Shown here piece by piece: positions 1 to 10,197 of a stretch of 64,000 bases of DNA (positions are counted from its first letter, which is position 1; every line of letters begins with the position of its first letter). Location of the stretch: positions 35,850,697 to 35,914,696 of the forward strand of contig CM019701.1 of the NCBI GenBank assembly GCA_009760885.1, given 5' to 3'. The stretch is from Achatina immaculata. Taxonomy: Eukaryota; Mollusca; Gastropoda; Stylommatophora; Achatinidae. A program made the position numbers and the translations under genes. The notes beneath the pieces are model-generated. The model was not told where the DNA came from and did not search any database. It saw nothing but the letters and a program-made list of their open reading frames with translations.

Positions 1-259
1 AAGGTGAGGTTTTGAACGAGCCTGGATGAGAAGTATGTCTGGAACAGGTTGTAACTAATCCAGCAGGTGAGAGTGAGAGCTAGAATTATGTGTGTAACTA
101 GTCCAGTAACCTCAACTCTCGAAGAGCAAGATGGAAGTCGACTCTGTTATTCACGTGCATAACGTGAATCAGCACAACTTATGTCGACACGGCCCAGCTA
201 ACGAGGTCGTATACACAGCAAAGATTGTGTCAACAAAAGATTACCTTGTTATTTCATAG
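1..259. other. Unassigned 5' flank, probably intron
   Basis: No family was recognised here. A short open stretch runs from an ATG at 131 to a TAG at 257 (42 codons), with no motif I know. The last bases before 260 (pyrimidine-rich, ending CATAG) look like a splice acceptor for the transporter exon that follows. Confidence 0.3.
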
Positions 260-429
260 ATGTCCACAGCACAAAATTCTATTATACGTGGTCAACTGAA
301 ACCAACGCTTATTTAAAATGTTCAGTTTACCAAAGAGGTGACATTTCAGATCATTTCACAAATCGTACAACACCTTGTAACAAATGGGTTTATGACAAGG
401 ATGTATTTCAGTCAACCTTCGTAACAGAG
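260..429 (+). CDS. SLC22-type organic ion transporter, extracellular-loop exon
   Basis: This is a partial exon of a solute carrier family 22 (organic cation/anion transporter) gene, a 12-helix plasma-membrane carrier of the major facilitator superfamily. It reads open from an AG acceptor at 258-259 to a GT donor at 430-431. The translation ends CNKWVYDKDVFQSTFVTE, which matches the family pattern C-x-x-W-x-Y-D-x-x-x-F-x-S-T-x-x-T-E at the end of the large glycosylated loop between TM1 and TM2. Two Asn-x-Thr style sites and Cys residues fit that loop. In SLC22 genes the first coding exon commonly ends after this T-E, and the next exon starts with Trp, as the phase here allows. The upstream coding part (N-terminus and TM1) was not found, so the start is an inferred splice site and the true exon may be longer. 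The other exons lie more than 46 kb downstream on the same strand. Confidence 0.6.
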
Positions 430-666
430 GTATGAGTATGAGTATTATTCTTTCAAAAGTTGTCATTGTTTTGATGTACTAATCAAATGCTTTATTCTTA
501 TTTGCAAATATTGCTGGTGTTTCTCTCTTTTCTACACCAAACATTTTTGTTATTCGTACACCTCTGGCAGTTGTCCTTTACAGTAAAAACGGAGAGCTTT
601 CTTTACACTATAGAAAGCAAATGTAAAATATGTTGATAAAAATTACTGACCCATATATATGAAAAA

Positions 667-965
667 TATATCTATACTACAAGAGCTTAATATTGAAGAA
701 GGCTGGCTAGTAAAGAGGATTAAAGAGAGAAAACTTAAATATTTTGGCCACATTAAACGTCATGATAATTTAGAGAAGACCGTATTGGAAGGATACATAA
801 TGGGAAAAAGAAAAAGAGGAAGACCGAAACGAAGATGGCTGCAAGACATCGTTGATGATCTGGAAATGGATGCAGCAGCAGGCCATCTTGCTCACAACCG
901 AGAGGCCTATAGGAGTGCTGTTTGGGAGGCAAAGTTCCGCAAGGGACATGCAAAGGAATGAATGA
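667..965 (+). mobile_element. Family A RTE-type LINE, 5'-truncated 3' fragment
   Basis: This is the last ~100 codons of the family A endonuclease/reverse transcriptase (RT) protein. It has the C-terminal motif K-Y-F-G-H-I-K-R and the basic stretch GKRKRGRPKRRWLQDIVDDL, ending in a TGA inside a short AATG repeat tail. It is nearly identical to the end of the full copy at 20046-23264. A 12-base duplication (ATATATGAAAAA at 655-666 and 966-977) brackets it, which defines a typical 5'-truncated target-primed insertion. There is no independent coding role. Confidence 0.85.
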
Positions 966-977
966 ATATATGAAAAA

Positions 978-1631
978 AGTCTCCAGGCAGAAACAGCTGA
1001 TGAAACGCTATTGAACTGAAGCATTACGAATAAAAAGCGCATATACTGGATCTAGCAAACGAAACATCCGAAAAAAATTAAAATGGGAATGTTAAAATTT
1101 AGCTTGGAGGAAAATATGGAACTACAGAAAAAACTAGAATGCCTTAAATTTTACACTGGTGTGCAGATTTTAAAAAGTTTCTGTCTTAAATTGTACAAAA
1201 TATAATATAAGACGACGACCTCGTCGTAGGAGGACTCAGGGCTTCACAGAAAGTCTAATTATATATCATTGAGAGACACTGGTTAATTTGCGCAAGCCCG
1301 CATTGCATTCAGGAAGGCAGTGAGAGGGACGACGTTACACGAAGAAGATGGTATAAGACTCCGAAGTAATGAAGAACACTCAGACAACAAGAGGCATTCG
1401 AAGTGATAGATATGGAGAAAAAAGAGAGTACGCAATGGCAGAAATATACTAAAAGATCAGCACAAGAAAAATAAATTAGGTTGGAGGAGCTGACTCAGGA
1501 GCAGTGGACGTTATTTGGACCTAACAGCTGTAATTTTCTACATTCAGCATACTCCCTAATCATTGAATTCACATCTTTGAGTCACCTTTGAGGCACTGAA
1601 GATTTTTGCTGTCTATATCAAGATATATTAA
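978..1631. other. No recognisable feature
   Basis: AT-rich sequence with no ORF of note. A GA-rich stretch around 1320-1470 holds no recognised motif. Nothing here could be assigned on either strand. Confidence 0.3.
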
Positions 1632-2104
1632 GATTTGGATAGGAACAGACAGAACTGCAAAAATAAGATTTTTAAAGGCATACATCTTTCCCATCGCAAC
1701 ATATGCCTGTGAGACCTTGACACTTAACAAAACAGCTGAGAAACGCATAAATGCATTTGAATGTAAATGCTACAGAAGAGTTCTTCAAATATCATGGACA
1801 CAAAAAAGAACACATATATCCATACTACAGGGACTTGATACTGAAGAAGGCTGGCTAGTAAAGAGAAAACTGAAATATTTTGGACACATTAAACATCATG
1901 ATAATCTAGAGAAGACCGTCTTGGAAGGGTACATAGTGGGAAAAAGAAAGAGAATAAGACCAAGGTGAAGATGGTTGCACGATATCGTTGATGATCTGCA
2001 AATGGATGCATCAGCAGTAGGCCATCTTGCTCACAACCGAGAGGCCTACAGGGGAGCTGTTAGGGGGGCAAAGTTCCGCAAGGGACATGCAAATGAATGA
2101 ATGA
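1632..2104 (+). mobile_element. Family A LINE, 3' fragment, degraded
   Basis: This begins in the RT thumb region (ATYACET motif) and runs through the basic C-terminus to the repeated AATG tail. Compared with the full copy it has a deletion removing the I-K-E-R segment near 1862, and a stop (TGA) inside the GRPKRRW motif at about 1966-1968. It is therefore a dead copy. No convincing target-site duplication was found. Confidence 0.8.
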
Positions 2105-2639
2105 ATATCAGTTATGAGATGACGCAAATGTTTACTACAAAACTTCTATCGAAAATGGTAGTGAATTTGTATTTATACATTTCTAATTTTAAAAAAATAC
2201 CTTTCTTTTATATTTAGCCATCTTGCTTTGTTGTCCCTGATGGTATGGCTGTATACATGGTATGGCATAGTTCGTGTATTTTAATTTCATTGACTTGTAT
2301 TAATTTCAAAGGGAAATCTGTTTTGCTGGTCTATTTACCTAAATTTGCTTTTGTGCTATTTCTGAATATTTATTCAGCCCCTACTGCCTTGTCTGAATTC
2401 TATGAAAGTGTTTCTGATGGAGGGTGCATTAGATTCTCATCCACCGCAAAGTCGTCAGTATATGCTAGCAACCTTTTCTTCCCCATTTCAGGATTAATAT
2501 TCCTTTGATGAAGATCACTTTCTGAAGATTGAGGAGTTATGTTGTTATTTCGTTCCTTCCAGCTGCCCATGTAGCAGTGTTACAACGGGTTGAACACTCG
2601 CTGCAAGACTGCCTTAAATAAAAGGGTTACTCTGAATAT
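2105..2639. other. No recognisable feature
   Basis: An open stretch of 87 codons at 2245-2508 (+) is hydrophobic but resembles no family I know and lacks context. No exon or element was recognised. Confidence 0.3.
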
Positions 2640-3690
2640 ACAAATATGATCGAAAACTCGTTATCACTTCACCATTTTCCCCGCACGTCCTATGCAGATC
2701 TATCAACTGTATTCCTCGATAAATTTTTTGTTCTAACTGGTCCTGTAGCCAACTATGCTAATCTCTTGGTCTGTGTTGAACCTCTTCCTACCTAGCGCCT
2801 ACTTGAGGAGTCAAAACACACGATAATCACATGGTGCGAGGCCAGATGTAAGTGTAGCATGTAGAGGACACTTCAATCACTTATTTATGATTTCTTAAGC
2901 TGCTGAACGTGCTGTGTGAGGAAGCGTATTATAATGCTGTAACTGAGCAGCCCACGACGTTTTGATGTGAATGCAGATTTCAAGTGGTTCTCATGCAGAT
3001 CACAGTATACTTTGGTGTTGGCATGAAATTTTACAATAATCTGTCATAATAGTCCCAGAAGAAAGTGAGCATTAATTTTCTGGTCGACGGAGTTGTACGG
3101 AACTTATTTACTTTCGACGAGGAAGATTGCTGGCTCGTTTTGTCTCTGGCTAAAAGTAACTTACCAGCATTCGTCTAATGCGACTAAACGTGGTAGAAGG
3201 CCATCTCCTTCAACTTCGTAACGTTGTGAAATAATTTCACAAACATTCTCACATCGTTCTTTCAAATTGAATTAGAATTGTTTTGGTATTTACCCAGCGG
3301 TGACTTTTTAGTCCTGCAGAACTTTGCGAAGGATGCAGTGAGTGAGTCATGACCAATCTTTAGTTCTTCAACCACCTCACTGATTATTAACCGCCAGTTT
3401 TCCTATATCATTCGTACCACTTCAGTTTTAGCTGTATCCGCCAATTTAACATCCCGCTTTAAAATTTCCTATCCCATTTATATAGATGTTGAAGCATTAC
3501 ATATGTGTCCCCATGGTGCTTCTTCATTCTGCGACGAATATCTTATAGGTTTCTTACCTTCACTACTCCAGAAATTAATAACTGCGCGCTATCCTTCTTT
3601 CGTGGATACTTCCAAGGAATCAGTCACCTTTGAGCAAAGTCTGCTTACGTCATATTTCAAAAATGGCCGACGTGCCATGAACACATACAT
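2640..3690 (-). pseudogene. Old, heavily mutated mariner-like transposase relic
   Basis: On the minus strand, fragments in several frames follow the order of a mariner transposase of the SETMAR-like kind. An N-terminal helix-turn-helix remnant lies near 3550. A stretch resembling E-x-x-R-x-x-x-I-x-E-V-x-E-E-L-x-I-x-H-x-S lies near 3330-3400. A sequence like L-V-A-L-D-E-C-W lies near 3140 (normally D-E-T-W, the first catalytic Asp). S-G-L-A-P-C-D-Y lies near 2830 (third catalytic Asp), followed by a G-R-K-R-F-like end. Many stops and frameshifts show it is ancient. Terminal repeats were not identified, so the limits are approximate. Confidence 0.55.
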
Positions 3691-4010
3691 CTAGAGAGGG
3701 ATCGCATAAAATACCTGTACTACACCTGTTTGCTATCTGATTTTGATTAATTGGAGCATAATTACAATTACATTTTGATTCGCCCTCGTATTAGGAACGA
3801 TGAAAATTAACATGGTCGAGTTAAGTATAGGATATACACAACGAAAATGTCCACATTGTCATATCAACTACTGCTTCCTCTGAATAATTATATTTAAGGT
3901 GATGTTTGATGCAGTAGAAGTAGGAAATACTATTGTATGTATATGTTTTATAGGTGATAATAGTCTCATTCTAATGAAGATTTGACAAAACTTAAGATGT
4001 GTTGTTAACA
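3691..4010. other. No recognisable feature
   Basis: AT-rich sequence without ORFs or repeats that I can assign. It ends at the target-site duplication of the next LINE fragment. Confidence 0.3.
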
Positions 4011-4023
4011 CAGTATACCAATT

Positions 4024-4541
4024 CTTATCTTATATCCTTCCCGTGGCGTTAAACGTCTCATAGGGCTCGCGAAGTAGTTCGCCAATTTTTCCTGTCTTCG
4101 GCGAGTCTTTCAACCTCATCAAGGGATTTTATGCCTGTTAATTTGGCCTCTCTTAACAAAGACCTCTTCAGAGTTTCACGCGGTCTACCTCTTTTTCTTC
4201 GGCCTGTTGTGTTCCACTTGATAGCTTGTTTTGGGATTCTCTGATCATTTCTTCTCATCAAGTGACCAACATATGTCCATCTCCTTTTCCTGATCACCTA
4301 CGAGACTGGTTGTTGTTCAGTCAGCTGTCTTATCTCTGCATTATTCTTAAATTCGTTCCACTTGATGCCGAATATTTTCCTCAGGCATTTGTTTTCAAAA
4401 GAGTCTAATTTCTTTTCTATTTCTTTAGTTGTTTTCCAGCTTTCGCATGCATAAATGAGGGTGTATATTACATTTGAATTGAATAGTCTTAACTTGGTTT
4501 TTGTGCTTATAACTTTTGAATTCCATGTGTTCTCAAACTCG
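4024..4541 (-). mobile_element. Family B LINE, 5'-truncated fragment
   Basis: The minus-strand translation gives the RT thumb motif L-I-Y-A-C-E-S-W followed by R-R-W-T-Y-V-G-H-L-M-R and the basic GRRKRGRPRETLKR end, with a 3' tail of TATAAGA units. The same peptides occur in the longer copy at 10198-11730. A 13-base duplication (CAGTATACCAATT at 4011-4023 and 4542-4554) brackets it exactly. A frameshift splits the two reading blocks, so the copy is dead. Confidence 0.85.
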
Positions 4542-4554
4542 CAGTATACCAATT

Positions 4555-5099
4555 ACAGATATAAAATTCTGAGTTACGATAACTCAGATATATTCAACGA
4601 TTGTGATAAAAGCAGCTGGATCACACGTTATTAAATTCTTACATAACATATTAAATAGTGACGACTCTGACAGTTAGAAGTATCAATATATGATCATAAT
4701 TTCACGTCTGTCCACCTCGTATTCGTGAGAATATTCAGCCTGAAAATTCTGCATGGAGCCTTTACATAAAAGAAGAAAAAGTGATTGATCTGGCACGCAA
4801 CTTGAAAATTAGGTATAGTTGAAACATGTATTTTGCTGCATTAAATTTCTCCCTACAGTCTCACTTAGGTCAGTCTTGTCTGCGATAAAATTAGTCTCAG
4901 AACCTACGCCAACATGATCCTGATGGGAGGGCTGCTTTTCGGTTCTTGAATAATGAGCTCAGACACGTGAGTTGTTGATCTTTAACTGCAATTTTTATAC
5001 ACTCACAGCCATAGGCACACGCGCAATCACACACGCGCGCGCACACACATACATATATATATATAAATAAATATATATATATATAGTGAAGTGTTTGTT
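4555..5099. other. Unassigned sequence ending in a CA/TA microsatellite
   Basis: No gene or element was recognised before about 5011. From there to 5086 the sequence is a mixed (CA)n/(CG)n and (TA)n microsatellite that leads into the CR1-group fragment. Confidence 0.35.
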
Positions 5100-5275
5100 G
5101 CAGTCTGTAGTTTCTATCTTGTAGTGATGAACATGGATTTTGTTTTGTTGGTGTTTATCAACATACCATTTTTATTACTCCATTTAATCAAACTGTTTAT
5201 ATCATTTTGGAGCGTTGTCTGTAGGTTATTGATGTTACAGTCACTATTGTAAACAGTACAGTCATCAAAAGAGAG
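5100..5275 (-). mobile_element. CR1/L2-group LINE fragment (family E), RT palm region
   Basis: The minus-strand peptide begins F-D-D-C-T-V-Y-N-S-D, a variant of the F-x-D-D catalytic box of reverse transcriptase, and continues with the palm/thumb segment ending near the microsatellite. It parallels the same segment of the adjacent larger copy (about 6262-6440), so it is a second copy. It starts exactly where the 3' tail of the larger copy ends, as if the larger copy had inserted into it. Confidence 0.6.
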
Positions 5276-8200
5276 AATAAACGAACGAACGTACTTTATT
5301 GTCAAAGGGTTAAGAATTGGGCACGCCGGCCGCCTGACATTCTGCCCTTCATTATACAGCTTTCACTCAGTCACAGTCATTCAGCATTTGTTAATGAGCA
5401 TAATAATCATGAAAACACATTAAATGATTACATAAATAAATAATAAACTTACCTCATGCCCATACACTCTACACCCTGATTTATGCAACAACATGAAATA
5501 AACTTGCATTCTTACATTCATTCAAAACTAACAAATTTATAGAAAAGCAGTATTAAAATTTTTTTTTAATTACAACACTCAAGCCATACTTTAAACTACT
5601 TTAAACTATGCTTAGGGAGGCATATAGTCCATATCAAACAGATATTGACAAAAGTTTAAAGTTATAAGAACGAATATTACTTATAGGTTTTACGTGAATT
5701 GGTAGGGCATTCCAAAGGTGGGCAGCTGAGTAAGAGAAGCTTTTTTTAAATATGTCAAGCCTTGGTTTTGGGAGAATACAAATGCTTAAGCATTGATGTG
5801 TTTTGGGTTGGATTTGAACAATGACCACACATAGGGTGGAGCATTGTGCAACAGAATTTTATGAATTAACTTGGCCTTATTGAAAAGAAATCTCTTCTTG
5901 AGAGGTAGAATATCAAGATATTTGTCTTTATTTGTAATATGTGCTGCATATTTGTCATCTATAAGCTTTACTGCTCGTTTTTGAAGTGAATAAAGTCTTT
6001 TCATGTTTGACATGGAACTACCATCCCAGACTGTGGAACAGTAGTTCAAGTGTGTTTGTATCTATGATATGTGGTATATTATTCTGGTGTCTATGTCAAG
6101 AAAATGTTTAATTTGATTAAACTGGTAAACTTTTTGTGCAATGATTTTGGTTAGATTGTCTAATGATGATTCCAGCTGAGGTGGTGGTCAATCATGAGAC
6201 CTTGAGTTTTATGTTCACTAACATTCTCTATCTGTTAAGTTCCAGCATGGAGGTGTAGTTTTGTTCAGTTTGTTAATTTCTGTCTTGTTGTAATGAGCAT
6301 TGGTTTTGTTTTGCTAGTGTTTATGAGCATTCTGTTGTTGTTGCTCAAGTTAATTAGACTATTTAAATTTGAAGAGATGACTCAAGGTTAATACAGTCAC
6401 TGTCACTAGTGTAAAATGTGCAGTCATCAGCAAAGAGGTCACAAGATGATTTTTTTAGATGAAGTGGAAGATCATTGATGTAGATGATAAACAGGAAAGG
6501 ACCAATAAAAGATCCCTGAGGAATGCCATTATCAACCACAGATGAACTTGACTCAGAGTTTTTGAGGACCTGTTGTCTGTTGGAAAGAAAAGATGTAATA
6601 AATTTTGTCAAGTCAGGGTGTAATCTATAAGTCTCAAGCTTTCTAACTAGGATTTCATGATCAGTCATGTCAAAGGCTTTTTTAAAGTCAACAAAGACAA
6701 CACCACATAATTTATCATCATTTATATTAGATAACCAACATATTCTGTCATTTTTGTGAGAGCTGTGTGGCAGAATTGTTTCGGCCTAAAACTTGACTGA
6801 CAGTCAACAATCAAACATTTTCTTACATGTGTTGTAAGGTTGTTTTTTGTATGAGTTTTTCTAGGGTTTTGACAAAGTTGATAGAATGGAAATTGGTCTA
6901 TTAGCTTGAGTATTTTTCTCCGAACCAGATTTAAAAAGGAGATGTATTTTTGCAATTTTAAAAGCCTGAGGAAAATGACAATGTTCAATGCACTGATTGT
7001 AAATGTATGTTAATGTATCTGTAGTTACTGGGGGTGAGTAGCGTAATATCTTGTTGGCTGATTTCATCAAGTCCTGCTGTGTTATTGTTCTTTAAAGATG
7101 AAAGATAATTGTAAAATTCGCTAACTGACATGAAAGGAATACTGGGTTGCTTTAGATTTGCACATTTGCTACCTGTAAATTTATTTAATTTGCTTAAATC
7201 AAAAGTAGGGGTTGGTAGTGAAGATTTTAAGATATTGACTTATTCTCTGAAGTGATTGCTGAACTCCTCAAATGCAGGCACAAGTCAGACTGTTTTCTCT
7301 TGTTTGCTAGAATGTTAATTGCTTTCCAGACTGTCTGATTTATTCTGAACTAGGTTCTTAAAGTAATTTCTCTTTTCTTGCCTAATTAAATATTGAACTC
7401 TGTTTCTAACTAATCCATAGCTAGTGAATTCCTTAATTTTGTGGCCCTGTTCCTCATGACTTGCAATATCTCAGGTGACTTCACTTGATGTTTAACTCTC
7501 ATCTCTTTAATAGGAACATGCTTGTCAAATATATTCCAGGGTCTTATCAGGGTCACTTAGTTGGTACATATATTCTAGAGGTGCTGCTTGTAACTCTTTC
7601 AGAAATGATTCTAAGCTGAATGTGCTAAAACTTCTAAATTTAATACTGGTATGTTTATTTTTGGGAATTTTCAAGCCATTTCATGTCCATGTGCAACAGA
7701 CTGGATAGTGATCACTTAGTGATGTGTGAGGGACTTTATATTCTATATTGTTTTCTGGATGAACTACATATATGTGATCTATTAGTGTGGATGATGTTTC
7801 AGTTACTCTGGTAGGCTTAGTGATAATTTGGGATAAAACAATATCATTCCATGTTTGTGTGTAATTAATACTGAAATCTCCAAGAACAATTACATCCTTT
7901 AAATTAAAAGATAAAACATAATCCATCATACTTGTAAAGTGATTATATCACGATGCTGTTGCATTTGGATTACGAAACAGAAATCTGATTAAGATTGGGC
8001 TCTGCTTTGAAAGTTTGATTTCCAACCATATACATTCAATATCTGGTGTCTCAAGATCTATTCTACGACAAGAGTGTATGGCTGTGGTGACATATACAAC
8101 TAATCCTGTCTCAAGCTTCCTAGTAGGGTCATGTCGAAGTAAATTATAACCATCTATCATAATGTCTTTGTCAGTTATATTTTTGTTTAGATGACTTTCT

Positions 8201-8340
8201 GAAAAGCCAGAGACATGGAAGTTATGATTTACTATATTAGTTGCCTTAGAAAATTTCCCTAACAGGTGGTAAATGTTTAAATTACCAATTCTGAGACCCT
8301 CCTTTTCTTGCCACTCATCAACTATCTGGGCCATTTTTTA
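5276..8340 (-). pseudogene. CR1/L2-group LINE (family E) ORF2, endonuclease plus RT, degraded
   Basis: This is a broken ORF2 read on the minus strand. The N-terminal part (8334 down to 7948) has the apurinic endonuclease motifs L-R-I-G-N-L-N and G-F-S-E-S-H-L. At 7929-7681 come V-L-G-D-F-S-I-N, L-I-D-H-I-Y and S-D-H-Y-P-V. Degraded RT fingers follow near 7070-6730. The RT palm at 6668-6363 has I-P-Q-G-S, P-F-L-F-I-I-Y-I-N-D-L and F-A-D-D-C-T. The C-terminal block at 6049-5634 has the M-x-Y-C-S-x-V-W-D type motif. Several frameshifts and stops separate these blocks. The 3' tail at about 5276-5300 is (GTTC)n on the coding strand. A plus-strand relative at 26722-27463 ends in (ATTC)n. The order endonuclease then RT, without RNase H, fits the CR1/L2/Daphne group; the exact clade is uncertain. 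Confidence 0.75.
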
Positions 8341-8477
8341 CAACTAGTAAGGTTACAATGATAGATCGTTGAATAACAAGATATTTCATGATATTTCATG
8401 AAATGTCACAGTTCCTATTGTCTGAACATCGGTGATATGTGTTGCTTGTGGATGATAGACAATTATGAAGGTTTGGC

Positions 8478-8995
8478 TTAAAGCTGCTGGGCTGACATGC
8501 ATGAGATAATGTAAATCTTGATTCTACTGCGGTGGGTGTGGTAGATTCTGGGTTGTGTTAGCAGTAGTTTGCATGGATGGTTGGGGCTGCCGAGTTGGAA
8601 GGGGCGGGAAAACATGGAGTCATATGAAGAGGATGTGTAATATGGAGAGGATAAAGGAGCTGGAGTTGGAGTTGGTATGGGGGGAGGGCAGGTGGTGATG
8701 TTTTGGAAGACACAGGGGGTTGCGTAATCAGAGAAGGGATGGTTCCCCCGTGTGTTATGGGTTTGTCTTCGCTGCTTTATGTTGCCTGACGGTGGCACTC
8801 TGTCCTACTGTGTTCGAGTGGGGTATTATTTTTAGCTAGTATGCTAGTACCGATCTTGTTGGTGTGGATCTGGTCATGATAAAGTCTTTTCTTAGGAGTT
8901 TCAGACTCCGAAGAGAAGAACGGGGTATTATTGATGTTGTTTTGTAGGCACAGTGTGCTGAGAATTCTGTTGTTGTATGCCAAGCTACGCCCCAC
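8478..8995 (-). pseudogene. Probable family E ORF1 remnant with esterase (SGNH) C-terminus
   Basis: Just upstream of ORF2 on the same strand, two short open blocks (8995-8777 and 8798-8478) follow each other. The first carries L-G-R/G-R-S-L-A-Y-N-N-R-I and then D-Q-I-H-T-N-K-I-G-T-S-I-L-A-K-N. The second of these resembles the Asp-x-x-His catalytic dyad and its flanks at the end of SGNH-hydrolase domains. ORF1 proteins of some CR1/L2-type LINEs carry such an esterase domain (known of the family). The rest of the block is low-complexity and proline-rich. Position and strand fit an ORF1-ORF2 arrangement. The N-terminal half with the catalytic Ser was not found. Confidence 0.45.
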
Positions 8996-9059
8996 GCAGT
9001 GCTAAGAATAATACCGACGTTTCAAATTGAAAGTGAAAACTGATTCGTAAAAATTTTCG

Positions 9060-9290
9060 CCTAGCTGTCAGTGAAATGCCTGAAGAAGTAAACAGTAGTA
9101 ATAGTTCGTGTCACGTAATTTTGACTAAAAAACTGCTAATGCGTAATGTTCCTGCAAAATTTGCGCCACTATTTTAACAGACAAGCAAAAAGCGAACCGT
9201 GTCACAATCAGTCTGGAGTTGTTAAATCGCTCAAATGCTGTTGAAAACATTCTGAAATATGTCATAGCAAATGATGAATTATAATATTGA
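9060..9290 (+). pseudogene. Mariner transposase fragment
   Basis: Plus-strand frames give K-L-L-M-R-N-V-P-A-K-F-A-P near 9125 and Q-K-A-N-R-V-T-I-S-L-E-L-L-N-R near 9187. They end at V-I-A-N-D-E-L, where intact relatives have the first catalytic motif D-E-T-W. A frameshift separates the parts. Only about 70 codons remain and no terminal repeats were seen. It is a different lineage from the mariners at 11794 and 14263. Confidence 0.5.
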
Positions 9291-9317
9291 AACAAAAGGG
9301 CAGTTGTCGCCCTGGTT

Positions 9318-9334
9318 GGGGGGGGGGGGGGGGG
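9318..9334. repeat. Poly-G tract, 17 bases
   Basis: Seventeen consecutive G residues lie in otherwise AT-rich DNA. Such a tract could form a G-quadruplex and is error-prone in assembly. Confidence 0.9.
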
Positions 9335-9352
9335 AGAATCATCTTTTTAAAT

Positions 9353-10197
9353 CTTACATCCTTCCCGTGCCGTTAAACGTCACATAGGGCTCGCAAGTTA
9401 GTTCGCCAATTCTTTCTGTCCTCGGCGAGCCTTTCAACCTCATCAAGGGATTTTATGCGTATTAATTTGGCCTCTTTTAATAATGTTCTCTTTAGAGTTT
9501 CCCGTGGTCGGCCTCCTTTTCTTTGGCCTGTTGTGTTCCACTTGATAGCTTGTTTTGGGATTCTCTGATTGTTTCTTTTCATCACGTGACCAGCATATGT
9601 CCATCTCCTTTTCCTGATCACCCATGAGACTGATTGTTTATCGCCCATCTGTTTATCTCTGCATTGCTCTTGAATTCGTTCCACTTGATGCCGAGTATTT
9701 TCCTTAGGCATTTGCTTTCAAAATAGTCCAATTTATTGTCTATTTCTTTAGTTGTTTTCCAGCTTTCGCATGCATAAATGAGGGTGGCTATTACATTTGA
9801 ATTGAATAGTCTTAATTTGGTGTTTGTGCTTATAACGTTTGAATGCCACACGTTATTATGATTCTTGAAGATCGATGCTGCTTTTGCAATTCTAATTCTA
9901 ACTTCCTTTCTGGTGTTACCATCTTGGTCTATGTAGCTGCCAAGGTATGCAAAATTATAGACTTCTTCAACAGCTGTCCTTTTCAACGTATATTTTTCCA
10001 TTTTGATTAATGGGAAGTTTCATTGTTTTTGTTTTGTCCTTGTTAATTTCAAGTCCTATTTTGCTAGCTAGTAAAGACAGGATATCTGTTTTTTCTTGTA
10101 TGGAATCTACATTGTTACTGATAAGAGTTATGTTATCAGCAAAATCAAGATCTTCTAGTTGGGTCTCATGTACCCAATCATTACCTTTATTACGTAT
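9353..10197 (-). mobile_element. Family B LINE copy 1 (outer), 3' part
   Basis: This holds the minus-strand RT palm/thumb and C-terminus (I-D-Q-D-G-N-T-R-K-E-V, L-I-Y-A-C-E-S-W, R-R-W-T-Y-A-G-H-V-M-K) in two frames with a frameshift near 9618-9711. The element is interrupted at 10197 by a second family B copy and continues at 11740-11793. It carries an I-A-K-A-A-S-I-F-K-N segment also found in copy 2. Confidence 0.8.

Noticed and set aside
2245..2508. An 87-codon hydrophobic open frame, possible membrane protein
   Set aside because: No family match, no splice or promoter context, and the composition is what AT-rich DNA gives by chance.
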